A stretch of DNA of 64,000 bases, taken from contig NZ_QNUL01000004.1 of the NCBI RefSeq assembly GCF_003383615.1, positions 310,001 through 374,000 of the forward strand, written 5' to 3'. Position numbers and translations under genes: made by a program. The notes under the pieces are model-generated. The model had not been told where the DNA came from. It searched no databases and saw only the letters and a program-made list of their open reading frames with translations. This document shows, piece by piece, positions 8,528-17,182 of this stretch; the first letter of the stretch is position 1; each line of letters starts with the position of its first letter. Source of the stretch: Dyadobacter luteus. GTDB taxonomy: Bacteria; Bacteroidota; Bacteroidia; Cytophagales; Spirosomataceae.

Positions 8528-8881
8528 ATGAAAAGTCTTGCTGATATCACTGAGCTGATCCAGAATACAACCAAAGTTTTGATGAATGGTTCAGAAGAAC
8601 AAGTCGCCGCCAAAGCTGGCATTGAGCTGATCGACCAATGGGTGGTTCTGTTATCGGAAAGTGAAAATACCTTGCCCATAGCCAGTCAGCTCACCACGCT
8701 GAAAGAATTGATTACTGCCAATCATGCAGATTCGGCTGCCATAGTGGATCAAATGGGAAAGGTGGCTGCCAAAGTGTTAATTCTTACTTCTGAGACAGGG
8801 GCAGAAGGACCAGTCCCTTCATTACTTGCAGCATTGGCCGCTGCTTTACGAATGAGTGCGGTATATCATAATACAGACTAA
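8528..8881 (+). CDS. small helical protein of unknown function
   Basis: A 117-residue protein beginning MKSLADITELIQN. It is rich in Ala, Leu, Glu and Ser and looks mostly alpha-helical, with no signal peptide, cysteine or membrane segment. I do not recognise a domain. The ATG follows TGTAACCT directly after a non-coding stretch. It is followed after 60 bases by the GH13 C-terminal-like gene on the same strand. Coding status is plausible from length and composition but unproven. Confidence 0.6.
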   Translation: MKSLADITELIQNTTKVLMNGSEEQVAAKAGIELIDQWVVLLSESENTLPIASQLTTLKELITANHADSAAIVDQMGKVAAKVLILTSETGAEGPVPSLLAALAAALRMSAVYHNTD

Positions 8882-8941
8882 GCCTGCGAGCTGATTTTTT
8901 TCCGGCGGGCGGGACAGTAATCAATATTAAAACCAACAAAC

Positions 8942-9433
8942 ATGAGAATGGCGGCAAGTAAGGAAAATCACAGACATGATTTCGGTCAGAGTATCTGGCG
9001 GGATGGTATCAGGCATCAGACACCGCTTCAGGAGTTTATAGAAGCATTCATGCTCAACCATGAACTGATGGAGCGGCTACAGTCTGCAATGTACATGTAC
9101 CCGGTTATATTGTCGGGCGAGCACTATTGGAGGACCATTTCTGAAAATGGTATTGACTTTGATTACCCTGAGCGAATAAAGGGAAAGCTTGGATGTTTGA
9201 TTACATTCTCACGTATTATGGGAGAAACAGAAGTATTATGCGTAATCAACTTAAACAGAAATGAGCCTTTTTCTGTGTATGTTACCCTGGACAATGAGCT
9301 GCATCCCACAGGCTCGAAGATGACCAGCCTGAATACTTCTGCAGGTTTCCCTCAGGAGCTAAACGTAGAAGATAGAAATGGGAAAGCGATCCGGGTTACG
9401 GTTCCTGCCCGGGGGCTTGTAATGTATAGGTAA
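8942..9433 (+). CDS. isolated GH13 (alpha-amylase family) C-terminal domain, lacking the catalytic barrel
   Basis: The 163-residue product resembles the end of bacterial GH13 glycosidases. A helix corresponds to the last barrel helix (EFIEAFMLNHELMERLQS), followed by the YWRTISENGIDF segment. The C-terminal beta-sandwich then carries CLITFSRIMGETEVLCVINLN, YVTLDNELHPTGS and the closing VTVPARGLVMYR. The whole TIM barrel with the catalytic Asp/Glu/Asp residues is absent, and the upstream gene is unrelated. It could be the remnant of a deleted amylase or a stand-alone domain kept for glycan binding. The start at 8942 (ATGAGAATGGCG) could be 8948 instead. A strong hairpin follows the stop. Confidence 0.65.
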   Translation: MRMAASKENHRHDFGQSIWRDGIRHQTPLQEFIEAFMLNHELMERLQSAMYMYPVILSGEHYWRTISENGIDFDYPERIKGKLGCLITFSRIMGETEVLCVINLNRNEPFSVYVTLDNELHPTGSKMTSLNTSAGFPQELNVEDRNGKAIRVTVPARGLVMYR

Positions 9434-9446
9434 GCCTTAGACTCAG

Positions 9447-9481
9447 ACAGGTGCATGGGTCTGGACCAGACATGCACCTGT
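9447..9481 (+). terminator. strong hairpin after the GH13-domain gene
   Basis: ACAGGTGCATG (9447-9457) pairs perfectly with CATGCACCTGT (9471-9481), and the loop holds a further TCTGG-A-CCAGA stem. It starts 13 bases after the TAA. No T-run follows, so it may stop transcription weakly or mainly stabilise the 3' end. Confidence 0.6.
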
Positions 9482-9981
9482 ATCAATTGGGTTCTCTCCG
9501 ATTCAATCACCAATGATTTGCATATACATTCATATATATACATGTATGAATGCATGTCCAGCAAAATACAACCACAGCATCATCTCTGGATTAAAAAAGT
9601 TTCTTCTCAGCGCCAGCAGACCCTACTCTGCAACACCAGCGCTTGCTAAGCCATGCTGCTGTAATTTAACTGATTAAATAGCGACCATCTGCGAATGCTG
9701 CGGGTGGTATAATCTGTTATTTGTATCTGAATAGTTAAAAAATATATTGATTAAGTTCTGTTATTAATCATTTGTTAACTATTTCTTAATTGCTCATCTC
9801 TTGCTTTGCCTGCAGAATTCGACTCCGCAGGCCGCCTTGCCGTGCTCCGAATTGCTTCCATGTTTTATTTAAAGTTAACCCCAGACCCTTGCCTATGATC
9901 GGTAGATGACCGTACAGACGATTCACTCAAAACTATTTGTATTGCTTGTTCAATCAAATCAATCCTCACCAATTAATAAAT
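9482..9981. other. 500-base leader region before susC
   Basis: Contains an AT-rich inverted repeat, CATTCATA (9527-9534) against TATGAATG (9545-9552), and the motif TTTAAAGTTAA (9868-9878), which recurs before other genes of this locus. The SusC promoter presumably lies here, but I do not find a full TTTG-N19-TAnnTTTG match. No supported ORF. Confidence 0.45.
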
Positions 9982-12900
9982 ATGACAAATCAATTTTTAC
10001 AGCAAAACAGCATCAAACCTTTTGCGAGAGTTTTGCGGCAGATGATTTTCATTCTGTCTGCAATGCTTTCCTTTCAGGCTTTTGCACAAAATCAGCCGCC
10101 AGTATCCGGCGAAACGATTATCGTTGGATCAATAAATGATGAAAAAGATCAGCCGGTGCCCGGAGCAAGTGTGGTGTTGAAAGGATCCATGAAAGGAACA
10201 ACTACGGATTCGGAGGGGAAATTTTCTTTGAGCATTCCTAAATCAGGATCAATCCTGGTCGTCAGTTTCCTTGGTTACAAAAGACAGGAAATTGAAGTGG
10301 GCAGTAAGACTACATTTCAGATCAAACTGGAATTGAGTACAGATGAGCTTCAGGAAGTGGTTGTAGTCGGTTACGGTACGCAGCGCAAACAGACTTTGAC
10401 CGGCGCTATTTCGAATATCGTATCAGAAGCCATCAAGACTACTACCCACAGTAGTCTGGCCCAAAGCCTGCAAGGGAAAGTTCCGGGTGTTCAGATCCGT
10501 CAGAACTCTGGTGAGCCGGGATCATTCAGTACCAGTATCAACATCCGTGGATTTGGCGAGCCATTGTACGTAGTCGATGGGGTTGCAAGGGATGGCGGCT
10601 ATGAATTCCAGAAGATCAATCCTGATGATATTGAAAGTATTTCTGTGCTTAAAGATGCGTCTGCTGCTATTTTCGGGATTCGGGCAGGGAATGGCGTTGT
10701 AATTGTAACCACTAAAAAGGGCTCAAAAGGCAAGCCAAAATTTAGCTATAACGCGGTTTATGGCAGGCAGAGCCCTACAGATGTGCCAAGGATGACCAAC
10801 GCTTACCAATGGGCACAGATGCGTAACGATGCGGCCAGAAATCTGGGCGAGAATCCTGTTTATACTTCTGAGGAAGTCGAGAAGTTCAGGGCAGGTGCCG
10901 CGGGATATGAAAGTACCGACTGGTACAATCAGGTTCTGAATAAGTCAGCATCTCAGACGCAGCACTTTATCTCAGCATCCGGTGGGGAAGGAGCAGCCAC
11001 CTATTTCACAAGCTTTGGCTACCAGAATGAAAACGGGCTTTTAAAAAGTGGCGATATGGGCTACAAGAAATATACCTTCCGTACCAATGTCGGCATTGAT
11101 CTGACCAAAAACCTGAAGGCGGACCTGATCCTGTCAGGACTTTTTGATAAAAGACTACAGCCCGGAGACAACTTCTTTAATATCTACAAAGGAACACGTA
11201 TCGCCCTGCCTACTGAGCGGCCCTTTGCCAACGACAACCCCAGGTATCCGGCTTTGCTAAGCGGTGGCTATAACCCGGTTGCTCTTGCAGATGGAGACCT
11301 GACGGGCTATAACGAAGAGGTCAATAAGTTCTTTCAGTCTACTTTCGCGCTGACCTACTCGGTGCCATTTGTTCCAGGGCTTAAAATCAAAGGTCTTGTA
11401 GCTTATGATAGTAATAACTACCGCGCAAAATCGGTCTCCAAAAGCTATAATCTGTACACCTACGATGCTGCTACAGATAAGTACACCGCACATCAGCAGC
11501 GCAACCCATCCAGAATCGGAAACAACTTTTCGGATAATAACCGTATTACGTTCCAGGGACAACTATTTTATAATACTGTCATTGCCAAAAATCATAATCT
11601 GGGCGCGACGCTGGTCTACGAACAGCAGGAATCTAAAAACCGTTGGGCCGGTCTTGGAAGAGAGTATGCTTTTTTTACCAACGACCAGATTGATCAGGCC
11701 GGTCTGAACAACCAGACTACGAGTGGTTCTGAAAGCGAGTATGCCAGTCAGTCACTGGTGGGTCGTTTGAATTATGACTTCAAAGAAAAATATCTGCTTG
11801 AAATAGCAGCCCGCTACGATGGTTCTTACCGGTATCATCCTGACCGCAGATGGGGATTGTTTCCGGTGGTTTCTGCCGGATGGCGGGTAACGGAGGAAAA
11901 TTTCATGAAAAGTATTCCTTTGATTTCAACGCTGAAGCTGAGAGGTTCTTACGGGCTTGTAGGCGCTGATGCAGGCGCGCCGTTCCAGTATGTACCAGGT
12001 TTCTCTCTTTCTGGCGGCGGTGGTTATGAATTCACCAATGGGAATTACACCACCGGGGCGGCATCACCTGCCATCGTAAATGAGAAGCTGACCTGGTTTA
12101 AATCCATCATACAGGACGTGGGGGTTGATATTGGGCTGTGGGACAATAAAATAGATCTGACTTTTGATGTCTACCAAAGAGACCGTAAAGGTCTGTTGGC
12201 AAGAAGAAATGTATCGCTTCCCAATACATTCGGAGGCACGCTTCCTGATGAGAACCTAAATAGTGACCGCGTAAGAGGGATTGAATTTTCTGCCGGCTAC
12301 AACGGTCAGATCAGAGACTTCAAATATGGTATTTCAGGAAACTTCAATTTCGCCCGTACGATGAACCGTTACGTGGAAAGGGGGGACTTTCTGAGTAGTA
12401 TGGATAGATGGCGCAGTGGGGCGGCCAACCGCTGGAACGATGTCGTATGGGCCTATCAGTTAGAAGGTCAGTTTCAAAATAAGGACGAGGTGATTTATGC
12501 GCCGATTCAGAACGGAGATTTGGGCAATACAAGAGAGCTGCCGGGAGATTTCAAGTACAAAGATGTGGATGGTAACGGTATAATAGATGGAAACGATGCC
12601 ATGCCACTTTTCTTTGGCGGCGATCCTAAAATGTACTATGGTGTGACGCTGAACGCGTCCTACAAGGGTTTTGACTTCACGGCTCTGTTTCAGGGATCGG
12701 GTAAATACAGTGTCCGTTTCCGGGAAGTGTACGCAGAGGTATTCGCTTTCCGTGGTAACACGCCTGAATATTTCTATGACAGATGGCATTTGTCGGATGA
12801 TAACCAGTGGATTGGCGGTAGCTGGCCTGCTTCACGGTTTAACTACAACGTAGGAGCCATCTACGCAGAAAGTTCAGCATGGCGTAAGGACGCATCCTAT

Positions 12901-13125
12901 CTCCGCTTCAAAAGCGCGCAATTGGGCTACACCGTGAAGCTGGAATGGCTTAAGAAAGCAGGTATAGAAAATGTGCGTGTTTATGCGAATGCGCATAACA
13001 TTTTCACATGGGCAGACTCTTTCGTGAAGCCATTTGACCCGGAAAAAATCGAAGGACTATTTGGTGCAGGCCTTACCTATCCGGTCACCAGAAGCTACAA
13101 CTTTGGTATAAACGTCACATTCTAA
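9982..13125 (+). CDS. susC: SusC/RagA-family TonB-dependent outer-membrane glycan importer
   Basis: A 1047-residue SusC-type receptor that imports oligosaccharides through the outer membrane using TonB energy, paired with SusD. The ATG at 9982 gives a signal peptide ending FQAFAQ; a longer frame from 9937 would put 15 residues before it. Next comes a CarboxypepD_reg-like domain (GSINDEKDQPVPGASVVLKG), the TonB-box/linker region (VVVVGYGTQRKQTLTGAIS), the plug with NIRGFGEPLYVVDGVAR and IESISVLKDASAAIFG, and a long barrel ending in the aromatic F of NFGINVTF. It is the first gene of an operon with SusD and a DUF3823 lipoprotein, in a locus with GH92 and GH99-like enzymes, so alpha-mannan oligosaccharides are the inferred cargo. 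Confidence 0.96.
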   Translation: MTNQFLQQNSIKPFARVLRQMIFILSAMLSFQAFAQNQPPVSGETIIVGSINDEKDQPVPGASVVLKGSMKGTTTDSEGKFSLSIPKSGSILVVSFLGYKRQEIEVGSKTTFQIKLELSTDELQEVVVVGYGTQRKQTLTGAISNIVSEAIKTTTHSSLAQSLQGKVPGVQIRQNSGEPGSFSTSINIRGFGEPLYVVDGVARDGGYEFQKINPDDIESISVLKDASAAIFGIRAGNGVVIVTTKKGSKGKPKFSYNAVYGRQSPTDVPRMTNAYQWAQMRNDAARNLGENPVYTSEEVEKFRAGAAGYESTDWYNQVLNKSASQTQHFISASGGEGAATYFTSFGYQNENGLLKSGDMGYKKYTFRTNVGIDLTKNLKADLILSGLFDKRLQPGDNFFNIYKGTRIALPTERPFANDNPRYPALLSGGYNPVALADGDLTGYNEEVNKFFQSTFALTYSVPFVPGLKIKGLVAYDSNNYRAKSVSKSYNLYTYDAATDKYTAHQQRNPSRIGNNFSDNNRITFQGQLFYNTVIAKNHNLGATLVYEQQESKNRWAGLGREYAFFTNDQIDQAGLNNQTTSGSESEYASQSLVGRLNYDFKEKYLLEIAARYDGSYRYHPDRRWGLFPVVSAGWRVTEENFMKSIPLISTLKLRGSYGLVGADAGAPFQYVPGFSLSGGGGYEFTNGNYTTGAASPAIVNEKLTWFKSIIQDVGVDIGLWDNKIDLTFDVYQRDRKGLLARRNVSLPNTFGGTLPDENLNSDRVRGIEFSAGYNGQIRDFKYGISGNFNFARTMNRYVERGDFLSSMDRWRSGAANRWNDVVWAYQLEGQFQNKDEVIYAPIQNGDLGNTRELPGDFKYKDVDGNGIIDGNDAMPLFFGGDPKMYYGVTLNASYKGFDFTALFQGSGKYSVRFREVYAEVFAFRGNTPEYFYDRWHLSDDNQWIGGSWPASRFNYNVGAIYAESSAWRKDASYLRFKSAQLGYTVKLEWLKKAGIENVRVYANAHNIFTWADSFVKPFDPEKIEGLFGAGLTYPVTRSYNFGINVTF

Positions 13126-13137
13126 GACTTGATAAAT

Positions 13138-15030
13138 ATGAAACTATTCAGATATATATTGCTGCTGCCGGCATTGTTCGCGCTTAGCTGCGGGGATGTT
13201 TTAGACAAGCAGCCGCTGGACAAATTACAAGGTGAGAATCTGTTCTCAAATCCCGAGGGTGTCAAGCTCTACATGGCCAATTTGTACTACCAGCTTCCGA
13301 TTGAAGATTTTACTTTTTTCAGACAAGGATTCAACTGGAATACAGGTGATCCCAACAATGGTGGTTTTGCTCCGGCGATGGTCACTGATGAAGCTGTGCA
13401 TACTGAGTTCGGAGATTTTATTGGCAACGATGATTTTCAGTGGTGGGATCAGGGCTATAAGCTGATCCGTGATACCAATATCCTTATTGACATTATACCC
13501 ACACTGACTGTTCCCGAAGCTGAAACCAAGGCGTTGATCGGCGAGAGCGCATTCATCCGCGCTTACGCCTATTTCGCACTTGCTAAGCGTTATGGAGGGG
13601 TTCCTTTGATTACCTCGGTTCAAAAGTACGAAGGTGACGTCGACGCTTTAAAAGTACCCAGAAGTACCGAGAAGCAGACTTGGGATTTTGTACTGAAAGA
13701 ATGCGATGTGGCTATTCAGAATTTGAATGAATCCTGGCCTGGCGGAGAACGCCGTGCTACAAAATGGGTTGCCTATGCGCTTAAATCCAGAGTGGCTCTT
13801 CACGCAGCTTCACTGGCCAAGTACTCCGACAGGGCTCCGATTTCTGGACCTGCAGTGGAACAGAAGCTGGTGGGGCTCGACAAGTCGGCAGCTGCAGAGT
13901 ACTACAAAGCCGCTATAGAGGCGTCAGAAGCATTGATCAACTCCGGTAAGTTTTCGCTCTACAAACCCTCGCCTGCATCCGTAGAGGAAGCTGCAGAGAA
14001 CTACAGAAAGCTCTTTGAAGATCCCAATATTGCGCCAACAGAAGTGATTTTCATTAAAGGTTACGCAAGACCGGGCTCAGGAACGGGGCATAATTATGGA
14101 ATATGGTTTCAGCCTAACCAAACAGCAAACGGCTGGCCGCATCCGGGCCGCATGAACCCGACACTTGATCTGATAGATGCCTATGAAAGCTACAGCGATC
14201 CGGGTAAAAGTGCGCCTGTTATTACCACAGAAACAGGTAATGATGTCAATGATTATAATGGTTTCAACCCCTCAAAAAATTACAAACGCTACGATGATCC
14301 GGCAGGCATTTACAAAGACAAGGATGCCCGGCTTTGGGCGACTGCGATACTACCCGGAACAGCGTGGAAAGGTCAGAAAATCATCATTCAGGCTGGCTTT
14401 ATCAAACCGGACGGCAACGCTCAGCTCTTCGGAGGAGAACCTGTTAATGCAAACGGCAGGACCTACTATCCGTACGGGGCGGCAGACCGGACTCAGTATT
14501 CAGGGTTTGATACCTGGGGCGGTAACAATACAAGGACTGGCGTAAGCTTCAAGAAGTTTCTGAATGAATCTGTGAATGTAGCGCCGGGGTGGAATCAGAC
14601 TGTGTCGGACTGGGCAGACTTCCGTTATGCTGAAATCCTTCTGATTTATGCGGAAGCCGTCGTGGAGAGCGGAACAGGCTCAGCTGTGAACGGAGCAAAG
14701 GCGCTTAATGAGATCCGCCGCCGTGCGGGACACACCAGGGACATACCACTGACGGTAGAAAACGTGATCCGTGAAAGAAAAGTAGAGCTTGCCTTTGAAA
14801 ATAAACGGTTCTGGGATCTGATCAGGAGACGTGAGTATCATACTCTTTTCAACAATACACTCCGTCATGCACTGGTGCCGGTTTTAGACCTGAGAGTTTC
14901 ACCTGCCAAATACATTTTTATCCGTCAGGCGATTCAAAGGATGAACCCTACCACATTTGAGTACAGACAGTATTACAGGTATATACCAGGCATCGGAGCG
15001 AACGGCTTGGTTCAGAATCCACAGTATTAG
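13138..15030 (+). CDS. susD: SusD/RagB-family surface glycan-binding lipoprotein
   Basis: A 630-residue lipoprotein that caps the SusC channel and binds glycan at the cell surface. ATG 13138, 12 bases after the SusC stop, gives a lipobox in FALSCGDVLDKQP, with Cys at about position 18. The SusD fold is recognisable from GESAFIRAYAYFALAKRYGGVPL (TPR-like helices), the IYAEAVVESG and LNEIRRRAG segments, and RERKVELAFENKRFWDLIRR near the C-terminus. Length is at the upper end for SusD proteins. Translation is probably coupled to SusC. Confidence 0.95.
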   Translation: MKLFRYILLLPALFALSCGDVLDKQPLDKLQGENLFSNPEGVKLYMANLYYQLPIEDFTFFRQGFNWNTGDPNNGGFAPAMVTDEAVHTEFGDFIGNDDFQWWDQGYKLIRDTNILIDIIPTLTVPEAETKALIGESAFIRAYAYFALAKRYGGVPLITSVQKYEGDVDALKVPRSTEKQTWDFVLKECDVAIQNLNESWPGGERRATKWVAYALKSRVALHAASLAKYSDRAPISGPAVEQKLVGLDKSAAAEYYKAAIEASEALINSGKFSLYKPSPASVEEAAENYRKLFEDPNIAPTEVIFIKGYARPGSGTGHNYGIWFQPNQTANGWPHPGRMNPTLDLIDAYESYSDPGKSAPVITTETGNDVNDYNGFNPSKNYKRYDDPAGIYKDKDARLWATAILPGTAWKGQKIIIQAGFIKPDGNAQLFGGEPVNANGRTYYPYGAADRTQYSGFDTWGGNNTRTGVSFKKFLNESVNVAPGWNQTVSDWADFRYAEILLIYAEAVVESGTGSAVNGAKALNEIRRRAGHTRDIPLTVENVIRERKVELAFENKRFWDLIRRREYHTLFNNTLRHALVPVLDLRVSPAKYIFIRQAIQRMNPTTFEYRQYYRYIPGIGANGLVQNPQY

Positions 15031-15057
15031 AAAATAGAGACAATATTAAATTTGGAA

Positions 15058-15750
15058 ATGATGAAAAATATAAAATTATGTCTGTCCGTGCTGGTATTGG
15101 TTCTGGCATTAAGTGGCTGCTCAATAGATAACTATCCCGCGCCCGATGCGCAGCTGCATGGAACGTTTCTGGACATAGAGACCAATGAGCCGGTTGAACA
15201 GGACATCATCCGTGGCAGCACCATAGAGTTTGTCGAACATGGTTATGCCTCTGAAACCAAGCAGGTCATGGTTGTCCGCAATGATGGTAGCTATCGTAAT
15301 AACCTGATTTTTTCAAATACGTATACGATCACGCCCGTCAGGGGTAATTTTGTTCCGGCAGAACCTCAGCAGGTAAATGTGAAAGGGGATACACAGCTGG
15401 ATTTTAAGGTGCAGCCTTATATCAGGATTAAAGAAGCGAAAATTGAGAAATCGGGAAACAAAGTGATTGCCAGTTTCAAATTACAGCAGACAGTGATCAA
15501 TAATGTAAAAAAGATCGGGTTGTACGCGCATCCCGAGCCCAATGTCGGAGAGCCCATGCGTACTGTTATGGCTGATCAGGAAATCAATACAGTTGCTGAC
15601 CCCAATAAAGTTTATAGACTTGAAATTGATCTGCCATCCAACAGCAGCAATCTTAAAGCGGGTAGCCAGTACTTTTTCCGCATAGGTGCGCTGATAGATG
15701 CGCCGGAGTCGAAGTACAATTATGCCAAAGCGGTAAGACTTTCACTCTGA
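15058..15750 (+). CDS. DUF3823 lipoprotein of the SusCD operon
   Basis: About 230 residues with a lipoprotein signal peptide (SVLVLVLALSGCSIDNYPAPD). The body matches the DUF3823 type found next to SusD genes: an Ig/CNA-B-like beta domain (LHGTFLDIETNEPVEQDIIRG) and a second beta domain (IRIKEAKIEKSGNKVIASF). It is presumed to be a surface glycan-binding accessory protein, but its ligand is not known. ATG at 15058 or 15061 are both possible. It ends the SusC-SusD operon and is followed directly by a strong terminator. Confidence 0.88.
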   Translation: MMKNIKLCLSVLVLVLALSGCSIDNYPAPDAQLHGTFLDIETNEPVEQDIIRGSTIEFVEHGYASETKQVMVVRNDGSYRNNLIFSNTYTITPVRGNFVPAEPQQVNVKGDTQLDFKVQPYIRIKEAKIEKSGNKVIASFKLQQTVINNVKKIGLYAHPEPNVGEPMRTVMADQEINTVADPNKVYRLEIDLPSNSSNLKAGSQYFFRIGALIDAPESKYNYAKAVRLSL

Positions 15751-15756
15751 TTCGAC

Positions 15757-15800
15757 AGACCTTCCGTTGTAAACGTTTTACAGGGGAAGGTCTTCAATTT
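15757..15800 (+). terminator. intrinsic terminator of the susCD operon
   Basis: AGACCTTCC (15757-15765) pairs with GGAAGGTCT (15785-15793), with an inner TGTAAA/TTTACA stem around a CGT loop. A T-rich run (AATTTTTACTT) follows. It begins seven bases after the DUF3823 stop, so the downstream glycosidase probably has its own promoter or relies on read-through. Confidence 0.8.
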
Positions 15801-15827
15801 TTACTTCAAACCTTTAACTTTTTATTG

Positions 15828-17132
15828 ATGAAAATACTGAAACTACTTTGTCTGTTCTCTACTTTATATATCAGCTGCACTGCCAACGAAAGTCAGATAG
15901 AAACACCAAAACCTGTTCAGGAAGTTGTTTACGATCAGACGGGTATTCTTTTTCCAAGTTACAAAGGACTTGTGATGGCAGGCTATCAGGGCTGGTTTAC
16001 AGCGGAAGGTGACGGGGCAGGCCGCGGTTGGCATCATTATCAGAAAAATGGAAAATTCGAGCCCGGCTTTGCCTCCATCGACTTCTGGCCTGATGTGACA
16101 GATTATGAAAAAACCTATCAGACCGCTTTCAAATATGCCAACGCAGAAAGTGCAAAGGTATACAGCCCTTACGACGAGGAAAGTGTTGACCTGCATTTCA
16201 AATGGATGCAGGAGCATAATATCGATGGTGTCTACATGCAGCGCTTTGTAAGTGAGGTCAAGTCTGAAAGTGGTAAGAGACATTTTAACAAGGTGCTGGC
16301 CAATGCACTGAAAGCTTCCAGAAAATATAAGAGAGCTATCAGTGTGATGTACGATCTGAGCGGGTCAACGTCTTCAGACATGAATTTTATTGCCAAAGAC
16401 TGGCAGGAATTGCAAAATACATTTAAGCTGTATGACAATAAAGAAAACCCGACATATCTGCGTCACAACGGCCGTCCGCTGCTTGCCATCTGGGGCGTAG
16501 GGTTCAATGACGGTAGAAAGTACACGACTGCAGACGTACATAAACTAGTAGATCAGATCAAAGGCCCCACCAAAAAAGCTTCTATTCTGCTGGGTGTTCC
16601 TTATTACTGGCGCACTTTGAGCACGGATACAGAAAGCTCGCCAGCGCTTCACGAGCTGATCAAAACAGTAGATGTGATCATGCCCTGGGCGGTGGGCAGA
16701 TACAATAGCTCAACTTACACATCTGTCGCAGGCACTACGCTGCCCGGCGATTTACTTTGGTGCAAAGCCAACAAAATCGACTATGCTCCTTTGGTGTTTC
16801 CAGGCTTTAGCTGGGGGAATCTGAAAAATGATAAAACGCTTTACAACCAGATACCAAGAGCAAAAGGCGATTTTTTGTGGCAACAAATCGCCGGTGCCAG
16901 GATGTCGGGTGCAGAGGCTTTGTATGTAGCCATGTTCGATGAGGTAGATGAAGGGACAGCGATTTTTAAAACAAAAAAGGAAGGTGCAACTCCACTGAAC
17001 GCAGACGGCAAATTTGTCGGAATTGAGCCGGAACTGGAATCGGATTACTACCTGTGGCTGACCGGACAGGGAGCAAGCTGGTTTCATGGCAGCAAAGAAT
17101 TCGGCCCTCAAAAACCAGACAGGGTCAGGTAG
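15828..17132 (+). CDS. GH71/GH99-like glycosidase lipoprotein
   Basis: A 434-residue lipoprotein (lipobox TLYISCTANES) with a TIM-barrel of the GH71/GH99-like group; GH99 members are endo-alpha-1,2-mannosidases/mannanases. Landmarks are GYQGWFTAEGDG, HFKWMQEHNIDGVYMQRF, VMYDLSG, RPLLAIWGVGF, PWAVGRYN and, near the end, MFDEVDEGTAIFK. The Glu372-x-x-Glu375 spacing equals the ExxE pair of GH99 active sites. The lipid anchor suggests surface or periplasmic action beside SusCD. A shorter relative of the 935-residue enzyme at 22499-25306. ATG 15828 is preferred over TTG 15825. Exact linkage specificity cannot be read. Confidence 0.85.
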   Translation: MKILKLLCLFSTLYISCTANESQIETPKPVQEVVYDQTGILFPSYKGLVMAGYQGWFTAEGDGAGRGWHHYQKNGKFEPGFASIDFWPDVTDYEKTYQTAFKYANAESAKVYSPYDEESVDLHFKWMQEHNIDGVYMQRFVSEVKSESGKRHFNKVLANALKASRKYKRAISVMYDLSGSTSSDMNFIAKDWQELQNTFKLYDNKENPTYLRHNGRPLLAIWGVGFNDGRKYTTADVHKLVDQIKGPTKKASILLGVPYYWRTLSTDTESSPALHELIKTVDVIMPWAVGRYNSSTYTSVAGTTLPGDLLWCKANKIDYAPLVFPGFSWGNLKNDKTLYNQIPRAKGDFLWQQIAGARMSGAEALYVAMFDEVDEGTAIFKTKKEGATPLNADGKFVGIEPELESDYYLWLTGQGASWFHGSKEFGPQKPDRVR

Positions 17133-17182
17133 CAGTTGCAGCCCCTAAGCCCAATGCCCCACGCCCTAAACCCCACGCCCTT

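Noticed and set aside
8075..8531. Overlapping 60-70 codon ORFs on both strands
   Set aside because: Amino-acid content looks random, there is no conserved motif, and the plus and minus frames overlap each other.
9937..9981. Upstream start for the SusC gene
   Set aside because: It places MYCLFNQINPHQLIN before a normal leader; the ATG at 9982 gives a regular signal peptide.
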